From: Neoaquamicrobium sediminum
GTDB taxonomy: Bacteria; Pseudomonadota; Alphaproteobacteria; Rhizobiales; Rhizobiaceae
Assembly: GCF_013240295.1 (NCBI RefSeq)
Contig: NZ_JABETK010000003.1
Span: 434,001 to 498,000 of the forward strand
DNA length: 64,000 nucleotides
Direction: 5' to 3'
The translations under genes and the position numbers were made by a program. The notes under the pieces are model-generated. The model saw only the letters and a program-made list of their open reading frames with translations. It had not been told where the DNA came from and ran no database searches. Each line of letters starts with the position of its first letter. The stretch's first letter is position 1. This document shows positions 28,925 through 38,192 of the stretch, in pieces.

Positions 28925-30172
28925 TCAGGCGCGCGAGACGTTCTGGATCACGAAACCGCTTCGAGGCACCGCCGGAAGCCGCCTCATCTCGATGCGCAGG
29001 TCCTGCTCCGGCACGTCGTAAGCAATTTCCTCGGTCAGGAAACCCATCGCCGCTTTCATGAGCTCGATGCAAATCCATTCGCCCGCGCAGCGGTGCCCAA
29101 GATCATGGTCGCCGCCGCCTTGGGGAACGAAGGCGAAGGGGCGTGGCTGGATCCCGTCGAAGCGTTCGGGGCGGAACTCGCCGGGCGCGTCCCACGTCCG
29201 CCGATCGCGGTTCGTGCCGTACAGGTCCAGCATGACCCTGCGGCCTTTCGCGAAACGGTATCCCTTCCATTCGAAGCTTTCCCGCACGACGGCGGCGACG
29301 GCAGGGAAGAAGGGATAGTAGCGCCGCACCTCCTGCACGAAAGCCTCCCTGTGCCGCGCGCCTGCCGAAGTGTCCGACGGGATTCCCGGTGGATGCATGT
29401 GAAGCGCGTGGGCAAGGAACTGAAGATACACGGACACCGCCACGATCGGCCTCAGGATGTTGAGGATCTCGACCGCCGCGACGGTCGGGGAAAGATGCCT
29501 CCCTTGCAGGTCGTTGTGGAACGATATCACGTGCATCGCGCTCGATTCAGGCGCAGTCAGTTCGCCAGCGCGCACTCGCACGACGAGGTCTCCGATCCAG
29601 CGTTCGGTCCGCTTCCGGGCCAGCCGCGACCACCAGTGCTTCGGGCCGACCGAGCCCGCATAGCTGAACATGGCCGTCAGTTGCCGCGTCCGCGTTTCGA
29701 CTTCGCGTTCTTCCAAGGCAATGCCGGACCAGGCACACGCGGCGCGGGTCAGTATCTCAGGCAGTTCGTCCCCAAGCTTCACCCTGTCCATCGCGGCCCA
29801 ATTGCGCGAATAGGCCCGCATCCAGTGGAGGACCGTCTCGGCGAGCTCGCCGATCCGTTCCGGCGTCATCAGCGACATGAACATCTGCTTGCGGTGCTGG
29901 TGCTCCGCGTCGTCCAGGCCCTGGACGCCGCCGCGGCCGATCAGCGTCCTGCGGATGCGCTCCGGCATGGCGCCTCGCCGGACGAAATTTCGCTGGTCAT
30001 AGAAAACCTCCGAGGCCGATGGCCCGGTCATGCAAATGGTCCGCCGCAGCATCAGCCGCGTTTCGAACAGGTCCGTTCGGTATTTTCGGCAACGATTCGA
30101 AATGAACCCATACGGATCAAGGAGCACTGCAAGGGTGCTGTCCAGGCTCCGGTCTCTCGGGATACGTGGCAT
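28925..30172 (-). CDS. Cytochrome P450, CYP152-type (peroxygenase family)
   Basis: 415 residues. The I-helix reads NILRPIVAVS, with the Arg241-Pro242 pair that replaces the usual acid-alcohol pair in CYP152 fatty-acid peroxygenases. The ExxR motif is at Glu281-Arg284, FRPERF at about 334-339 and the heme loop FVPQGGGDHDLGHRCAGEW at Cys362. These enzymes use hydrogen peroxide to hydroxylate fatty acids. I chose the ATG at 30172 because GGAAGG precedes it and the N-terminus MPRIPRDRSLDSTLAVLLDP matches the remnant at 62196-62363. The frame remains open 118 codons upstream. A glycosylhydrolase remnant lies upstream on the same strand. Confidence 0.85.
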   Translation of the reverse strand: MPRIPRDRSLDSTLAVLLDPYGFISNRCRKYRTDLFETRLMLRRTICMTGPSASEVFYDQRNFVRRGAMPERIRRTLIGRGGVQGLDDAEHQHRKQMFMSLMTPERIGELAETVLHWMRAYSRNWAAMDRVKLGDELPEILTRAACAWSGIALEEREVETRTRQLTAMFSYAGSVGPKHWWSRLARKRTERWIGDLVVRVRAGELTAPESSAMHVISFHNDLQGRHLSPTVAAVEILNILRPIVAVSVYLQFLAHALHMHPPGIPSDTSAGARHREAFVQEVRRYYPFFPAVAAVVRESFEWKGYRFAKGRRVMLDLYGTNRDRRTWDAPGEFRPERFDGIQPRPFAFVPQGGGDHDLGHRCAGEWICIELMKAAMGFLTEEIAYDVPEQDLRIEMRRLPAVPRSGFVIQNVSRA

Positions 30173-30536
30173 GTGTGCCTTCCGAGGCGAGTGCGGCGGC
30201 CGGTTCCCGCGCCAGTTAACGCCCGACTGCGATACTAGCGCCTCAAGCGCGGTGAGGAAACCTGCGACCGCCGCACAAACCTCGCCCTCAAGCGACGTGC
30301 GATCAGGACTGCCGCCCGATCGCCTGATGAACTGGGCGGAGGCCTCCAGCGTTTCCTCGCTCACGTGATGCTCGATGCCTTCCGCGTCTATGCGGGCGGT
30401 GGCCGGGCTGATGCCTCGATGGGGACGAGCCGCTGGTCGGGTCGGTGGATTGACGCGCCGGACCCTTCTGCCCATCCGAGGAATGGTTACTTGGCTGCCG
30501 CGCCGGCCATCCGCGCGCGGCAGCACAAGCTACTCG

Positions 30537-30746
30537 TCACCGGCCGAATTCGGTCCAGGTGACTCCGCCGTCCTCGCTGGCGAGGATTTCGCCTTCATGC
30601 GACGCGACGAACAACCGTTCCTCGTCCGCCGGATCGACCGCCAGATGCAGGAGGATCCGGTCCCCCAGTCTGCCCCGGCGGAAACGAATTCCAGTTGCTC
30701 CTCGGCTGACCGCACGAGCCCCTTCCCGAGCACGAAAGCGTAAAGA
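30537..30746 (-). pseudogene. C-terminal remnant of an F510_1955-type glycosylhydrolase (beta-propeller), cut by Tn3 copy 2
   Basis: Joined minus-strand frames give LYAFVLGKGLVRSAEEQLEF, then RILLHLAVDPADEERLFVAS and SEDGGVTWTEFGR. This matches the end of the nearly full-length gene at 62412-63285. A frame break sits at the C run about 30662-30666. The Tn3 left repeat begins at 30747 and has removed about 200 upstream codons. Confidence 0.75.
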
Positions 30747-30784
30747 GGGGTCGTTTGCGGGAGGGGGCGGAATCCTACGCTAAG
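30747..30784 (+). repeat. Tn3 copy 2 left inverted repeat
   Basis: Identical to 1198-1235. It contains the tnpA stop codon. Confidence 0.92.
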
Positions 30785-33665
30785 GCTTTGGCCAACGATA
30801 TTCTCCGGTAAGGTTGATGTGCTCCCATCCGAGGGGCGAGACATGGGCCAGCAGATCGGGCAATAGCAATTTTCCCTCGCGTTTCTGGTTGGCGACGACT
30901 TCGCCCAGCTTCATGGTGTTCCAGAAGATGATGATCGCAGCGAGCAGGTTCATGCCGGCGATCCGGTAATGCTGGCCTTCGGCGGAACGGTCGCGGATTT
31001 CACCCCGGCGATGGAAGCTGATTGCCCGCTTCAGCGCATGATGCGCTTCGCCCTTGTTGAGCCCGATCTGGGCGCGGCGTTGCAGATCGGCGTCCAGAAT
31101 CCAGTCGATCATGAACAGGGTTCGCTCGACGCGGCCGACCTCGCGCAAAGCCGTGGCAAGTTCGTTCTGCCGCGGATAGGAGGCGAGCTTGCGCAGTATC
31201 TGGCTGGGCGCGATGCTTCCGGCCGCAATAGTGGCGGCGATGCGCAGGATGTCGGGCCAGTTGCGCTCGATCATGGCCTGGTTGATCTTGCCGCCGATCA
31301 AGGCCCGCAAGTGCGCCGGGGCGGCCGATGGATTGAACGCATAGAGTCGCTTGGACGGCAGATCCCGGATGCGAGGGGCAAACCGGTAGCCGAGAATGGC
31401 GCATGCGGCAAAGACGTGATCGGTGAAGCCGCCCGTGTCGGTGAACTGCTCGCGGATATGGCGGCCAGCGTCATTCATGAGCAGGCCGTCGAGGATATAG
31501 GGGGCTTCGCTCGCCGTTGCAGGTATCACCTGGGTCGCGAACGCCGCATATTGGTCGGAGACGTGGCTATAGGCTTTCAGGCCCGGGGTATTGCCGTACT
31601 TCGCGTTGACCAGGTTCATGGCTTCGCCCTGCTCTGTGGCGGCGAAGAACTGGCCGTCGCTCGAAGCCGAAGTGCCCATGCCCCAGAACTGGGCCATGGG
31701 TAACGCTGCCTGCGCCTCGACCACCATGGCCAGCGCCCGGTCGTACGCTTCGCCTTCGACATGCCACCGTCCAATGCGGATCAACTCCCAGAAGGTGTGA
31801 GTGTTGGTGGCGTCCGCCATTTTGCGCAGGCCGAGATTGATCCCCTCTGCCAAGATAACGTTCATAAGCCCGATCCGGTCGGCGCAGGGGGCGCCCGTGC
31901 GTAAATGGGTGAAAGCTTCGCAGAAGCCGGTCGCAGCATCCGCTTCCAGTAAAAGATCGGTGATGCGTGTGGGCGCTATCTGCTTGTAGAGATCGAGCAC
32001 TAGGTCCTCGGCGCCGTCGGGTGCGGCGGCTTCGAGCTTGTCGATATGCAGGACGCCGCTTTCGATCGACCCGCCGGGAATCGTGCCCGTGCGCGCGGCA
32101 CGGCCAAGCTCGCGCAAACGGATGTCGAGGCGCGCTTGCCGGTCTGCCAGCCATTCCTCCGGCCGCAACGGCACGGCAAGACGGCCGCTTTCCGCCGCGG
32201 CCTGCGCCGGAACGAGTGCGTGTTTCAGATCAGCATAGCGCCGGGATCTGGCCAGCCAGACATCCCCGGATCGGAAGGCATCGCGCAGATGGAACAGCAC
32301 CGCGATCTCCCAGAGGCGAGTGTCGCCAGCCGCCTGGGCACGAAGATGACGATGCCATTTCGAACTCGGCCGCAGGAAGCCGGTATGTGCACGATCGTTC
32401 AAACCGTTGCGTAGGACCATCACGGCTTCCAGCAGCGGCATTGCGACCGGCGCAGCCCGAAGATCAAGCAAACGCAACATCCGCGGGGAATAGCGACGGA
32501 AGCGATGATACCCGTCGAGCACATGATTGAGCGGATCGTCGGCCATGGTGGCGGTCAGCCTGGTTGCCACTGCAACAAGGGTTTTGAAGCCATCCCAACC
32601 CGAACCGCTCGCGATGACGGTTTCCAGCGGCTGGCCGTCATCCTGTGCATCGACCAGGGCACCGCCAATTTCGGCGAAGGATTTCAAGGTGTCGCGCACC
32701 GCGTTCGCTTCATCCGCGACCTTCGCCTGGCAAATGCGCTCCGAAGCACGGTAGAGCCTGCCGACGATCCGGTCATGGGTCTCGACCACGGCGTCGGCAA
32801 GCATCGCCTGCCATTCTGATGCGCACACGGCCAGAATCGCAAGCCGCCTGTCCTCCGGGAGATCACGCATGCCGTCGGCATAATACCGCTCGCCCTGCCT
32901 GCGCAGACGTGTCACCCGATGGGCAGGAACACTGGCCAGCAGATCCTCGGGAAGATCAACACGTTGCAGGTATTCTAGCCGATCGAGCAGCCGGTTGGCC
33001 GACGCAGAGTTCGAGCCAGGCTCAAACTGCCGCAGCCACACGAAGCGGGTCACCCGATCGTCCGCCGTCTCCTCGAGCAATGCCAGTAACTGTTCCCGGA
33101 TCGGCATGGACAACCGGCTGGCGATCCTCGTCTCGGTCCGCCGCTCGGCGTCGACCAGGGCCGTGGCGCAAAGCCGCTCGATCGTCGATGTCGCAGGAAG
33201 GACCGTGCGAGTTCGACGGCACTCGATCACGAAGCGACGGGCGATATCCTCGTTCGACACCGCCATCTCGGCTTCTCGGAACAGCCAATCCTTCAGCTCG
33301 CGCGCACCACGTCCCGAAAAGGTGCGGTATCCGTAGAGCGCCCGCAACTCGGAAAGATGCTCGTGCCGCGTCTCCTCGCGAGCGGCATAGTCAACGAGAT
33401 CGTCGGCATTCAAGCCGAGTTGCGCTCCGATGAACTCGACGACCTCCGCCGGAATCAGCTCGCCCGGAGCCAGCACCCGACCAGGATAGCGTAGGACGCA
33501 TAATTGCAAGGCGAAGCCGAACCTGTTGTGCGGGCGGCGACGCTGCCCGATATGCCCGAGATCCTCGTCACTCAGCGTATAGTGTTTGAGCAAGTCCGCC
33601 TGCGAGGTCGGCAGGCGCAACAGCGCGTCCTTCTGCCGATCGGTTAGAGTGACGCGACGTGGCAT
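30780..33665 (-). CDS. tnpA: Tn3-family transposase, intact
   Basis: 961 residues, complete, starting MPRRVTLTDRQKDALLRLPT with GGAAC-type spacing after AAAAAGGAA. Catalytic-core motifs are TSASSDGQFFAATE, DTGGFTDHVFAACAILGYRF and LNKGEAHHALKRAISFHRRG. It is highly similar to the frameshifted copy at 1966-4850. As the only intact enzyme for these ends, it could mobilise both copies, and possibly the 25.9-kb segment between them. Confidence 0.95.
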   Translation of the reverse strand: MPRRVTLTDRQKDALLRLPTSQADLLKHYTLSDEDLGHIGQRRRPHNRFGFALQLCVLRYPGRVLAPGELIPAEVVEFIGAQLGLNADDLVDYAAREETRHEHLSELRALYGYRTFSGRGARELKDWLFREAEMAVSNEDIARRFVIECRRTRTVLPATSTIERLCATALVDAERRTETRIASRLSMPIREQLLALLEETADDRVTRFVWLRQFEPGSNSASANRLLDRLEYLQRVDLPEDLLASVPAHRVTRLRRQGERYYADGMRDLPEDRRLAILAVCASEWQAMLADAVVETHDRIVGRLYRASERICQAKVADEANAVRDTLKSFAEIGGALVDAQDDGQPLETVIASGSGWDGFKTLVAVATRLTATMADDPLNHVLDGYHRFRRYSPRMLRLLDLRAAPVAMPLLEAVMVLRNGLNDRAHTGFLRPSSKWHRHLRAQAAGDTRLWEIAVLFHLRDAFRSGDVWLARSRRYADLKHALVPAQAAAESGRLAVPLRPEEWLADRQARLDIRLRELGRAARTGTIPGGSIESGVLHIDKLEAAAPDGAEDLVLDLYKQIAPTRITDLLLEADAATGFCEAFTHLRTGAPCADRIGLMNVILAEGINLGLRKMADATNTHTFWELIRIGRWHVEGEAYDRALAMVVEAQAALPMAQFWGMGTSASSDGQFFAATEQGEAMNLVNAKYGNTPGLKAYSHVSDQYAAFATQVIPATASEAPYILDGLLMNDAGRHIREQFTDTGGFTDHVFAACAILGYRFAPRIRDLPSKRLYAFNPSAAPAHLRALIGGKINQAMIERNWPDILRIAATIAAGSIAPSQILRKLASYPRQNELATALREVGRVERTLFMIDWILDADLQRRAQIGLNKGEAHHALKRAISFHRRGEIRDRSAEGQHYRIAGMNLLAAIIIFWNTMKLGEVVANQKREGKLLLPDLLAHVSPLGWEHINLTGEYRWPKP

Positions 33666-33790
33666 CGATGTTCCTTTTTCAAAATTTGATGATGTTCAAG
33701 ATGCTTTGTTTATGAAGCTGGTTGAGATACATTTCTAGAGACCGATGCAATCGTGGCCGGCGCGCCGCCTCAAACCAACGTTTAAGAAAC
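33666..33790. promoter_or_regulatory. Intergenic res/promoter region of Tn3 copy 2
   Basis: 125 bp between divergent tnpA and tnpR, the counterpart of 1841-1965 and similar to it with scattered changes. Expected to hold the resolution site and both promoters. Confidence 0.6.
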
Positions 33791-34405
33791 ATGCTGATCG
33801 GATATGCCCGCGTTTCCAAAGCCGATGGCTCACAGTCCCTCGACCTGCAGCACGACGATCTGCGCGCCGCCGGTGTCGAACAGGACAACATCTATGAGGA
33901 TCGCGCTTCCGGCGCTCGGGATGATCGGCCTGGCCTGGCCGCCTGCCTAAAAACCTTGCGCGAAGGCGATGTGCTGGTGGTCTGGAAGCTCGATCGCCTC
34001 GGACGGTCGCTTGCCCACCTGGTCAACACCGTGAAGGATCTGTCAGAACGCAGGATCGGCCTGCGGGTGTTGACCGGAAAGGGTGCGCAGATCGACACCA
34101 CAACCGCATCCGGCCGCATGGTGTTCGGTATCTTCGCCACCTTGGCCGAGTTTGAGCGGGATCTGATCCGGGAACGCACCATGGCCGGTCTCGCCGCCGC
34201 AAGGGCGCGCGGACGCAAGGGCGGTCGAAAATTTGCCCTCACCAAAGCTCAGGTGCGCCTCGCGCAAGCCGCCATGGCGCAACGCGACACGTCCGTTTCC
34301 AATTTGTGCAAGGAACTGGGGATCGAGCGCGTCACCCTCTACCGCTATGTCGGCCCGAACGGCGAACTCAGGAACTACGGAAAGCGTGTCCTCGGCTTAG
34401 CGTAG
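33791..34405 (+). CDS. tnpR: Tn3-family serine recombinase (resolvase)
   Basis: 204 residues from MLIGYARVSKADGSQ (nucleophile Ser9). It includes VVWKLDRLGRSLAHLVNTVK, FGIFATLAEFERDLIRER and a C-terminal helix-turn-helix (SVSNLCKELGIERVTLYRY). It differs from the copy at 1226-1840 at a few percent of positions. It resolves cointegrates at res, and the 3' end overlaps the terminal repeat. Confidence 0.94.
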   Translation: MLIGYARVSKADGSQSLDLQHDDLRAAGVEQDNIYEDRASGARDDRPGLAACLKTLREGDVLVVWKLDRLGRSLAHLVNTVKDLSERRIGLRVLTGKGAQIDTTTASGRMVFGIFATLAEFERDLIRERTMAGLAAARARGRKGGRKFALTKAQVRLAQAAMAQRDTSVSNLCKELGIERVTLYRYVGPNGELRNYGKRVLGLA

Positions 34406-34433
34406 GATTTCGCCCCCTCCCGCAAACGACCCC
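34396..34433 (-). repeat. Tn3 copy 2 right inverted repeat
   Basis: Reverse complement of 30747-30784 except one base (GGATTTC in place of GGATTCC). Confidence 0.9.
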
Positions 34434-34546
34434 CACTTGCCGAAATCGACATACCGCATATGGTCAGTTCCGATGGTCACGAGCTCGTCGACAAAGGCAA
34501 GGACGATGTTCACTTGTGGTATATTGTGAAGATAAACAAGGAATAG
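34434..34546 (+). pseudogene. 3' end of an unidentified gene cut by Tn3 copy 2
   Basis: A frame emerging from the transposon end gives LAEIDIPHMVSSDGHELVDK, then GKDDVHLWYIVKINKE and a TAG at 34546. It is followed after 24 bases by the membrane-protein gene. The upstream part is lost and the family is unknown. Confidence 0.35.
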
Positions 34547-34570
34547 CGCTTCGGCCTGGGGGAGGCGTCA

Positions 34571-35089
34571 TTGTATCAGGGTTCCGGTGGTCTGACCTAT
34601 TTGGGTCGGGAATTGCGGCGTCGATTGTTAAAGCCGATTGGACATTTCACGTTTTGGATATACCTAATCACCGGCGTTATTCTCTGTGGTGGATTCGGGG
34701 TTTGGTATGAACTTCTGCCGCTGTTGTTGTCCCGGGCAGGCAGTTCAGCGGAGGGCGTCCATACCGCGCTCCTGACATTCTTTCCGGCACTTGCAGGATC
34801 GTCAGCGCTACAACTCCTCTTCGGAGAGGGTCAGAAGCCTTTGAAGGCATTCTCGATTGCGTATTGCTTCGCTTTCGCCGCCATCGCGGTGTGGCTTGGC
34901 TTTGCGAAACCGGAGGATCCTACATATGCGTTCGGTGGGGCGGCACTGGGATGCGTGCTGGCGATCTTTATGTGGTGGCTGACCAGTGGCCAAGACCCCG
35001 CCTTCAACGACGACATTGATGATACGACGCCACTTGGAGGCGACCCGGATACCAAGCCTCAGGGAAGCCTGCAGGGTTTCCAGACATGA
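34571..35089 (+). CDS. Small membrane protein coupled to a DGQHR protein
   Basis: 172 residues from a TTG at 34571 that has GGGGGAGG 7 bases upstream. Four hydrophobic segments are visible: FWIYLITGVILCGGFGVWYE, ALLTFFPALAGSSALQLLF, FSIAYCFAFAAIAVWLGF and AFGGAALGCVLAIFMWWLTS. An acidic soluble tail follows (DPAFNDDIDDTTPLGGDPDT). I recognise no family. Its TGA overlaps the ATG of the DGQHR gene, so the two are translated together. Paired with a DndB-like protein, it could be a membrane-acting partner; this is inference. Confidence 0.65.
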   Translation: MYQGSGGLTYLGRELRRRLLKPIGHFTFWIYLITGVILCGGFGVWYELLPLLLSRAGSSAEGVHTALLTFFPALAGSSALQLLFGEGQKPLKAFSIAYCFAFAAIAVWLGFAKPEDPTYAFGGAALGCVLAIFMWWLTSGQDPAFNDDIDDTTPLGGDPDTKPQGSLQGFQT

Positions 35090-36324
35090 GCACCCCAACC
35101 TTTCCCTTCACCACCAAAGCCATTCTCGTCGAGCAGCCGCTCTATCAATTCTTCGCTGCTGTTGTCCCTGCAAATGTGTTGCTCAGCGTGGCATTCAGTG
35201 ATGCGATGCAAGCGAAAATCAAAGCCGACGGTGTTGGTTACACTGTTGAGGCAACACAGCGGATTATGCAGTCAAAGCGGCTGGCGCAGATAGCCAGATA
35301 CATCGATCGTGAGGATTCTGGCTTCCCCAACACTATTATTCTTGCAGCTAATTACAGGCAGGACGGTCTGATTGAGGAAGACGAGCCTCTCGATGAGGAG
35401 AACGCCGGCAATATGCCCGCAATCATCTCGAAGCGATGGAGCGTGATCGAAGACGAGTGCGGCGGGTATACCTTAACGATTCCAACAGCCGAAAAACTAG
35501 CTGCGGTGATCGACGGGCAGCATAGATTGTTCGCTTTCGCCGAGACCGACCGTCCAGAACGACTGGATATGAATTTGCTGTGCTCAGTTTTCCTCGACCT
35601 GCCAAAGCCATACCAAGCGCAGCTTTTCGCGACCATTAACTCGACACAGAAGCCCGTCGACAAGAGCCTGACCTACGAATTGTTCGGGTACAACATCGAC
35701 GAGGAAGAGCCACAATACTGGTCACCTGACAAATTGGCGGTGTTTCTGACCCGCAAGCTTGGCACCGAGAACGGTTCGCCGTTGAAAGGGCGTATCGTGA
35801 TTGCTCCCCAAAAAGACGAAGCTCTCAAGGAAATCAGCGGCCAAGGAAACTGGAGGGTTTCGACTGCGGTTGTTGTCGAGGGGATTATGCGGCTTTTTTC
35901 TTCGAACCCCAAGCGCGACACGCAGCTGATGCTAACGCCGACGCGCAACACCCGAGAAGTTCTGCAAGAAGGGCCAAAGGACAAATCGGTGTTACGCACT
36001 TACTATATTGAGGCGAACGACAACCTCATTTACACGCTGGTTCTCAATTACCTGAAGGCGTGCGACGCCGTGTTCTGGTCAAAGGCACCGGCGAATTCTT
36101 TCATTGTACGCACCGTGGGTGTTCAAGCCCTGTTCGATCTGCTCCGACGCGTCTTCGCCGCAGCCGCCTTGAAGGAAAAGAACGTCAAGCAGGAATTTTT
36201 CCAGGATTATCTGTCTCGGGCAGCAGACATCGACTTTTCCGCAGATGCCTACAAAAACGCCTCTGGCTCAGGGCGTTCGATAATTCGAAGGGCACTTGAG
36301 GATGCGATTGGATCGGTCGCTTAG
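35086..36324 (+). CDS. DGQHR-motif (DndB-like) protein
   Basis: 412 residues. The signature AAVIDGQHRLFAFAET and the downstream LFATINSTQKPVDKSLTYEL place it in the DGQHR family, whose best-known member is DndB of DNA phosphorothioation systems. Other members sit in defence islands without Dnd genes. No dndCDE or other modification genes are present here. The start overlaps the stop of the membrane-protein gene. A candidate hairpin terminator lies 68 bases beyond the stop. The two-gene unit sits between a Tn3 and an IS21 element and may be a defence or plasmid-maintenance module. Confidence 0.8.
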   Translation: MSTPTFPFTTKAILVEQPLYQFFAAVVPANVLLSVAFSDAMQAKIKADGVGYTVEATQRIMQSKRLAQIARYIDREDSGFPNTIILAANYRQDGLIEEDEPLDEENAGNMPAIISKRWSVIEDECGGYTLTIPTAEKLAAVIDGQHRLFAFAETDRPERLDMNLLCSVFLDLPKPYQAQLFATINSTQKPVDKSLTYELFGYNIDEEEPQYWSPDKLAVFLTRKLGTENGSPLKGRIVIAPQKDEALKEISGQGNWRVSTAVVVEGIMRLFSSNPKRDTQLMLTPTRNTREVLQEGPKDKSVLRTYYIEANDNLIYTLVLNYLKACDAVFWSKAPANSFIVRTVGVQALFDLLRRVFAAAALKEKNVKQEFFQDYLSRAADIDFSADAYKNASGSGRSIIRRALEDAIGSVA

Positions 36325-36391
36325 AACGGCTCCTCGCCTGGAAGATCGGACACCGCGCATCTCAGCCGACAGGCGTCAAGTTTAGGTCAAA

Positions 36392-36437
36392 CGGGCCGAC
36401 CGCCGCCAGCTTTTTGGATAGCGCGGCGGTCGGCCCG
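36392..36437. terminator. Strong hairpin after the DGQHR gene
   Basis: CGGGCCGACCGCCGC (36392-36406) is perfectly complementary to GCGGCGGTCGGCCCG (36423-36437), with a 16-base loop that contains TTTTT. It may terminate the two-gene unit. The lack of a T-run after the stem makes it unusual. On the minus strand it lies at the end of an uncharacterised 60-codon frame. Confidence 0.5.
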
Positions 36438-36690
36438 TTCTCCGTCGCGACCAAAGAAGACACTCACGAAGGCTGGACCTAACGAGCAGGTTTTCATCCC
36501 AAAAGCCAGGGATGGCAGAGTCTCGTTGACCATGCAGTTTCCGTAGAGGTCGGAATAGCCGGTGTCCGGAAGGGTGTGTTTCGGCGTGGAATAAGGACCC
36601 CGTTTCAGGGGTGATCGGCATCCAAACGGGACCCCTGTAACGGCAGGTGTTTCACACTGCCTCCGGTTTGATCGGAGGCATTTGTTTTGG

Positions 36691-38192
36691 ATGTTGGTCG
36701 TGGAGACGATTGCGAAGATACGCCGGCTGTCGCTGGTGCAGGGGAAGTCGATCAAGGAGATCTGCCGCGAGTTGCGCATATCACGGAAGGTGGTCCGCAA
36801 GGTGCTTCGTTCCGATGCGACCGAGTTCCGGTATGAGCGTCAGCACCAGCCGAAGCCGAAGATCGGCCCATGGCAGGCGCGGCTCGATGCTCTGCTGGAC
36901 GGCAACGACGCGAAGCAGAAGCGCGAACGGCTGACGCTGATCCGCATCTATGAGGAACTGCGGGCGCTGGGCTACGATGGCAGCTACGACGCGATCCGGC
37001 GCTACGCCAAGAGCCGGGAGAAGGCTCGCGGTGGGGCCATGGCCGAGGCCTACGTGCCGCTGTTCTATCCGGCGGGTGACGCCTACCAGTTCGACTGGAG
37101 CCACGAGATCGTCCTGATCAACGGCGTCACCGTGACGGTGAAGGTGGCCCATGTCCGGCTCTGCCACAGCCGCATGATGTTCGTCAGGGCCTATCCGCGC
37201 GAGACGCAGGAGATGGTGTTCGACGCCCACGACCGGGCCTTCGCCTTCTTCGGCGGCGCCTGCACGCGCGGCATCTACGACAACATGAAGACGGCGGTTG
37301 AGACGGTCTTCGTCGGCAAGGACCGTCAATACAATCGCCGCTTCCTGCAGATGTGCAGCCATTATCTGGTGCAGCCCGTCGCCTGCACGCCGGCCTCGGG
37401 CTGGGAGAAGGGTCAGGTCGAGAACCAGGTCGGCCTGGTGCGCGAGCGCTTCTTCACGCCGCGGCTGCGCTTCAGGAGCTACGAGGAGCTGAATGCCTGG
37501 CTGCTCGACAGGTGCGTCGCTTATGCCAAGGCTCACCGCCATGTCGACCAGCCGGAGCGCACGATCTGGGAGGTGTTCGAGGAGGAACGGAGCAAGCTGG
37601 TCGAGTATCGCGGCCCCTTCGACGGATTCCATAGCGTTCCCGCCTCGGTGTCGAAGACCTGCACCGTGCGCTTCGACAACAACAAGTACTCGGTACTCTC
37701 GACCGCGGTCGGCCGCCCGGTCGAGATCCAGGCCTACGCCGACCGCATCGTCGTGCGCCAGGACGGCAGGATCGTGGGCGAGCATGCCCGCTCGTTCGGC
37801 CGCAACCAGACGGTCTACGATCCATGGCACTACGTTCCGGTGCTGGCCCGCAAGCCCGGAGCGCTGCGCAACGGTGCGCCGTTCCAGGGCTGGGAACTGC
37901 CGCCGGCGATGGATCGGGTCAGGCGCCGGCTGAAGGCCGCTGACGACGGCGACCGTCAGATGGTGGCGATCCTGACGGCGGTGCTGGCGGATGGGCTCGA
38001 TGCCGTCGAGACCGCGCGTGCCAGCAGGCGCTTGCCGAGAACGTCTGCTCGTCCGCTGTCATACTCAACATCCTGGCCCGGCGTCGCGATCCGGCGCCGG
38101 CCGTCACCATCCTCACACCCGACGCGCTGCGTCTGCGACACGAGCCGCAGGCCGACTGCGCTCGCTACGACAGTCTCAGGAGGGCAAGCTGA
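36691..38192 (+). CDS. istA: IS21 transposase IstA (one frameshift)
   Basis: About 500 residues. It starts MLVVETIAKIRRLSLVQGKS with an N-terminal helix-turn-helix (IKEICRELRISRKVVRKVL). The integrase-type core has YQFDWSHEIVLINGVTVTVK, TRGIYDNMKTAVETVFVG and ASGWEKGQVENQVGLVRERF. The frame breaks at about 38015, and the other frame continues CQQALAENVCSSAVILNILA, ARRRDPAPAVTILTPDALRL and ends ARYDSLRRAS. The span is 2 modulo 3, so one base is missing. The stop TGA overlaps the istB ATG. An alternative TTG start at 36682 exists. Confidence 0.88.

Larger units (their letters stand above)
30747..34433 (-). mobile_element. Tn3-family transposon, copy 2 (inverted relative to copy 1)
   Basis: 3,687 bp with the same 38-bp terminal repeats as 1198-4883, but in opposite orientation (tnpA minus, tnpR plus). 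Both genes are intact here. Flanking pentamers AAAGA and CACTT do not match each other, nor do they match the flanks of copy 1 after an imagined inversion. The insertion separates a glycosylhydrolase remnant (left) from another gene's 3' end (right), so flanking DNA has been rearranged. Confidence 0.95.

Noticed and set aside
30175..30526. 118-codon N-terminal extension of the P450
   Set aside because: The frame is open, but the extension has no P450 similarity, a good ribosome-binding site precedes the inner ATG, and the second P450 copy starts at the same Met.
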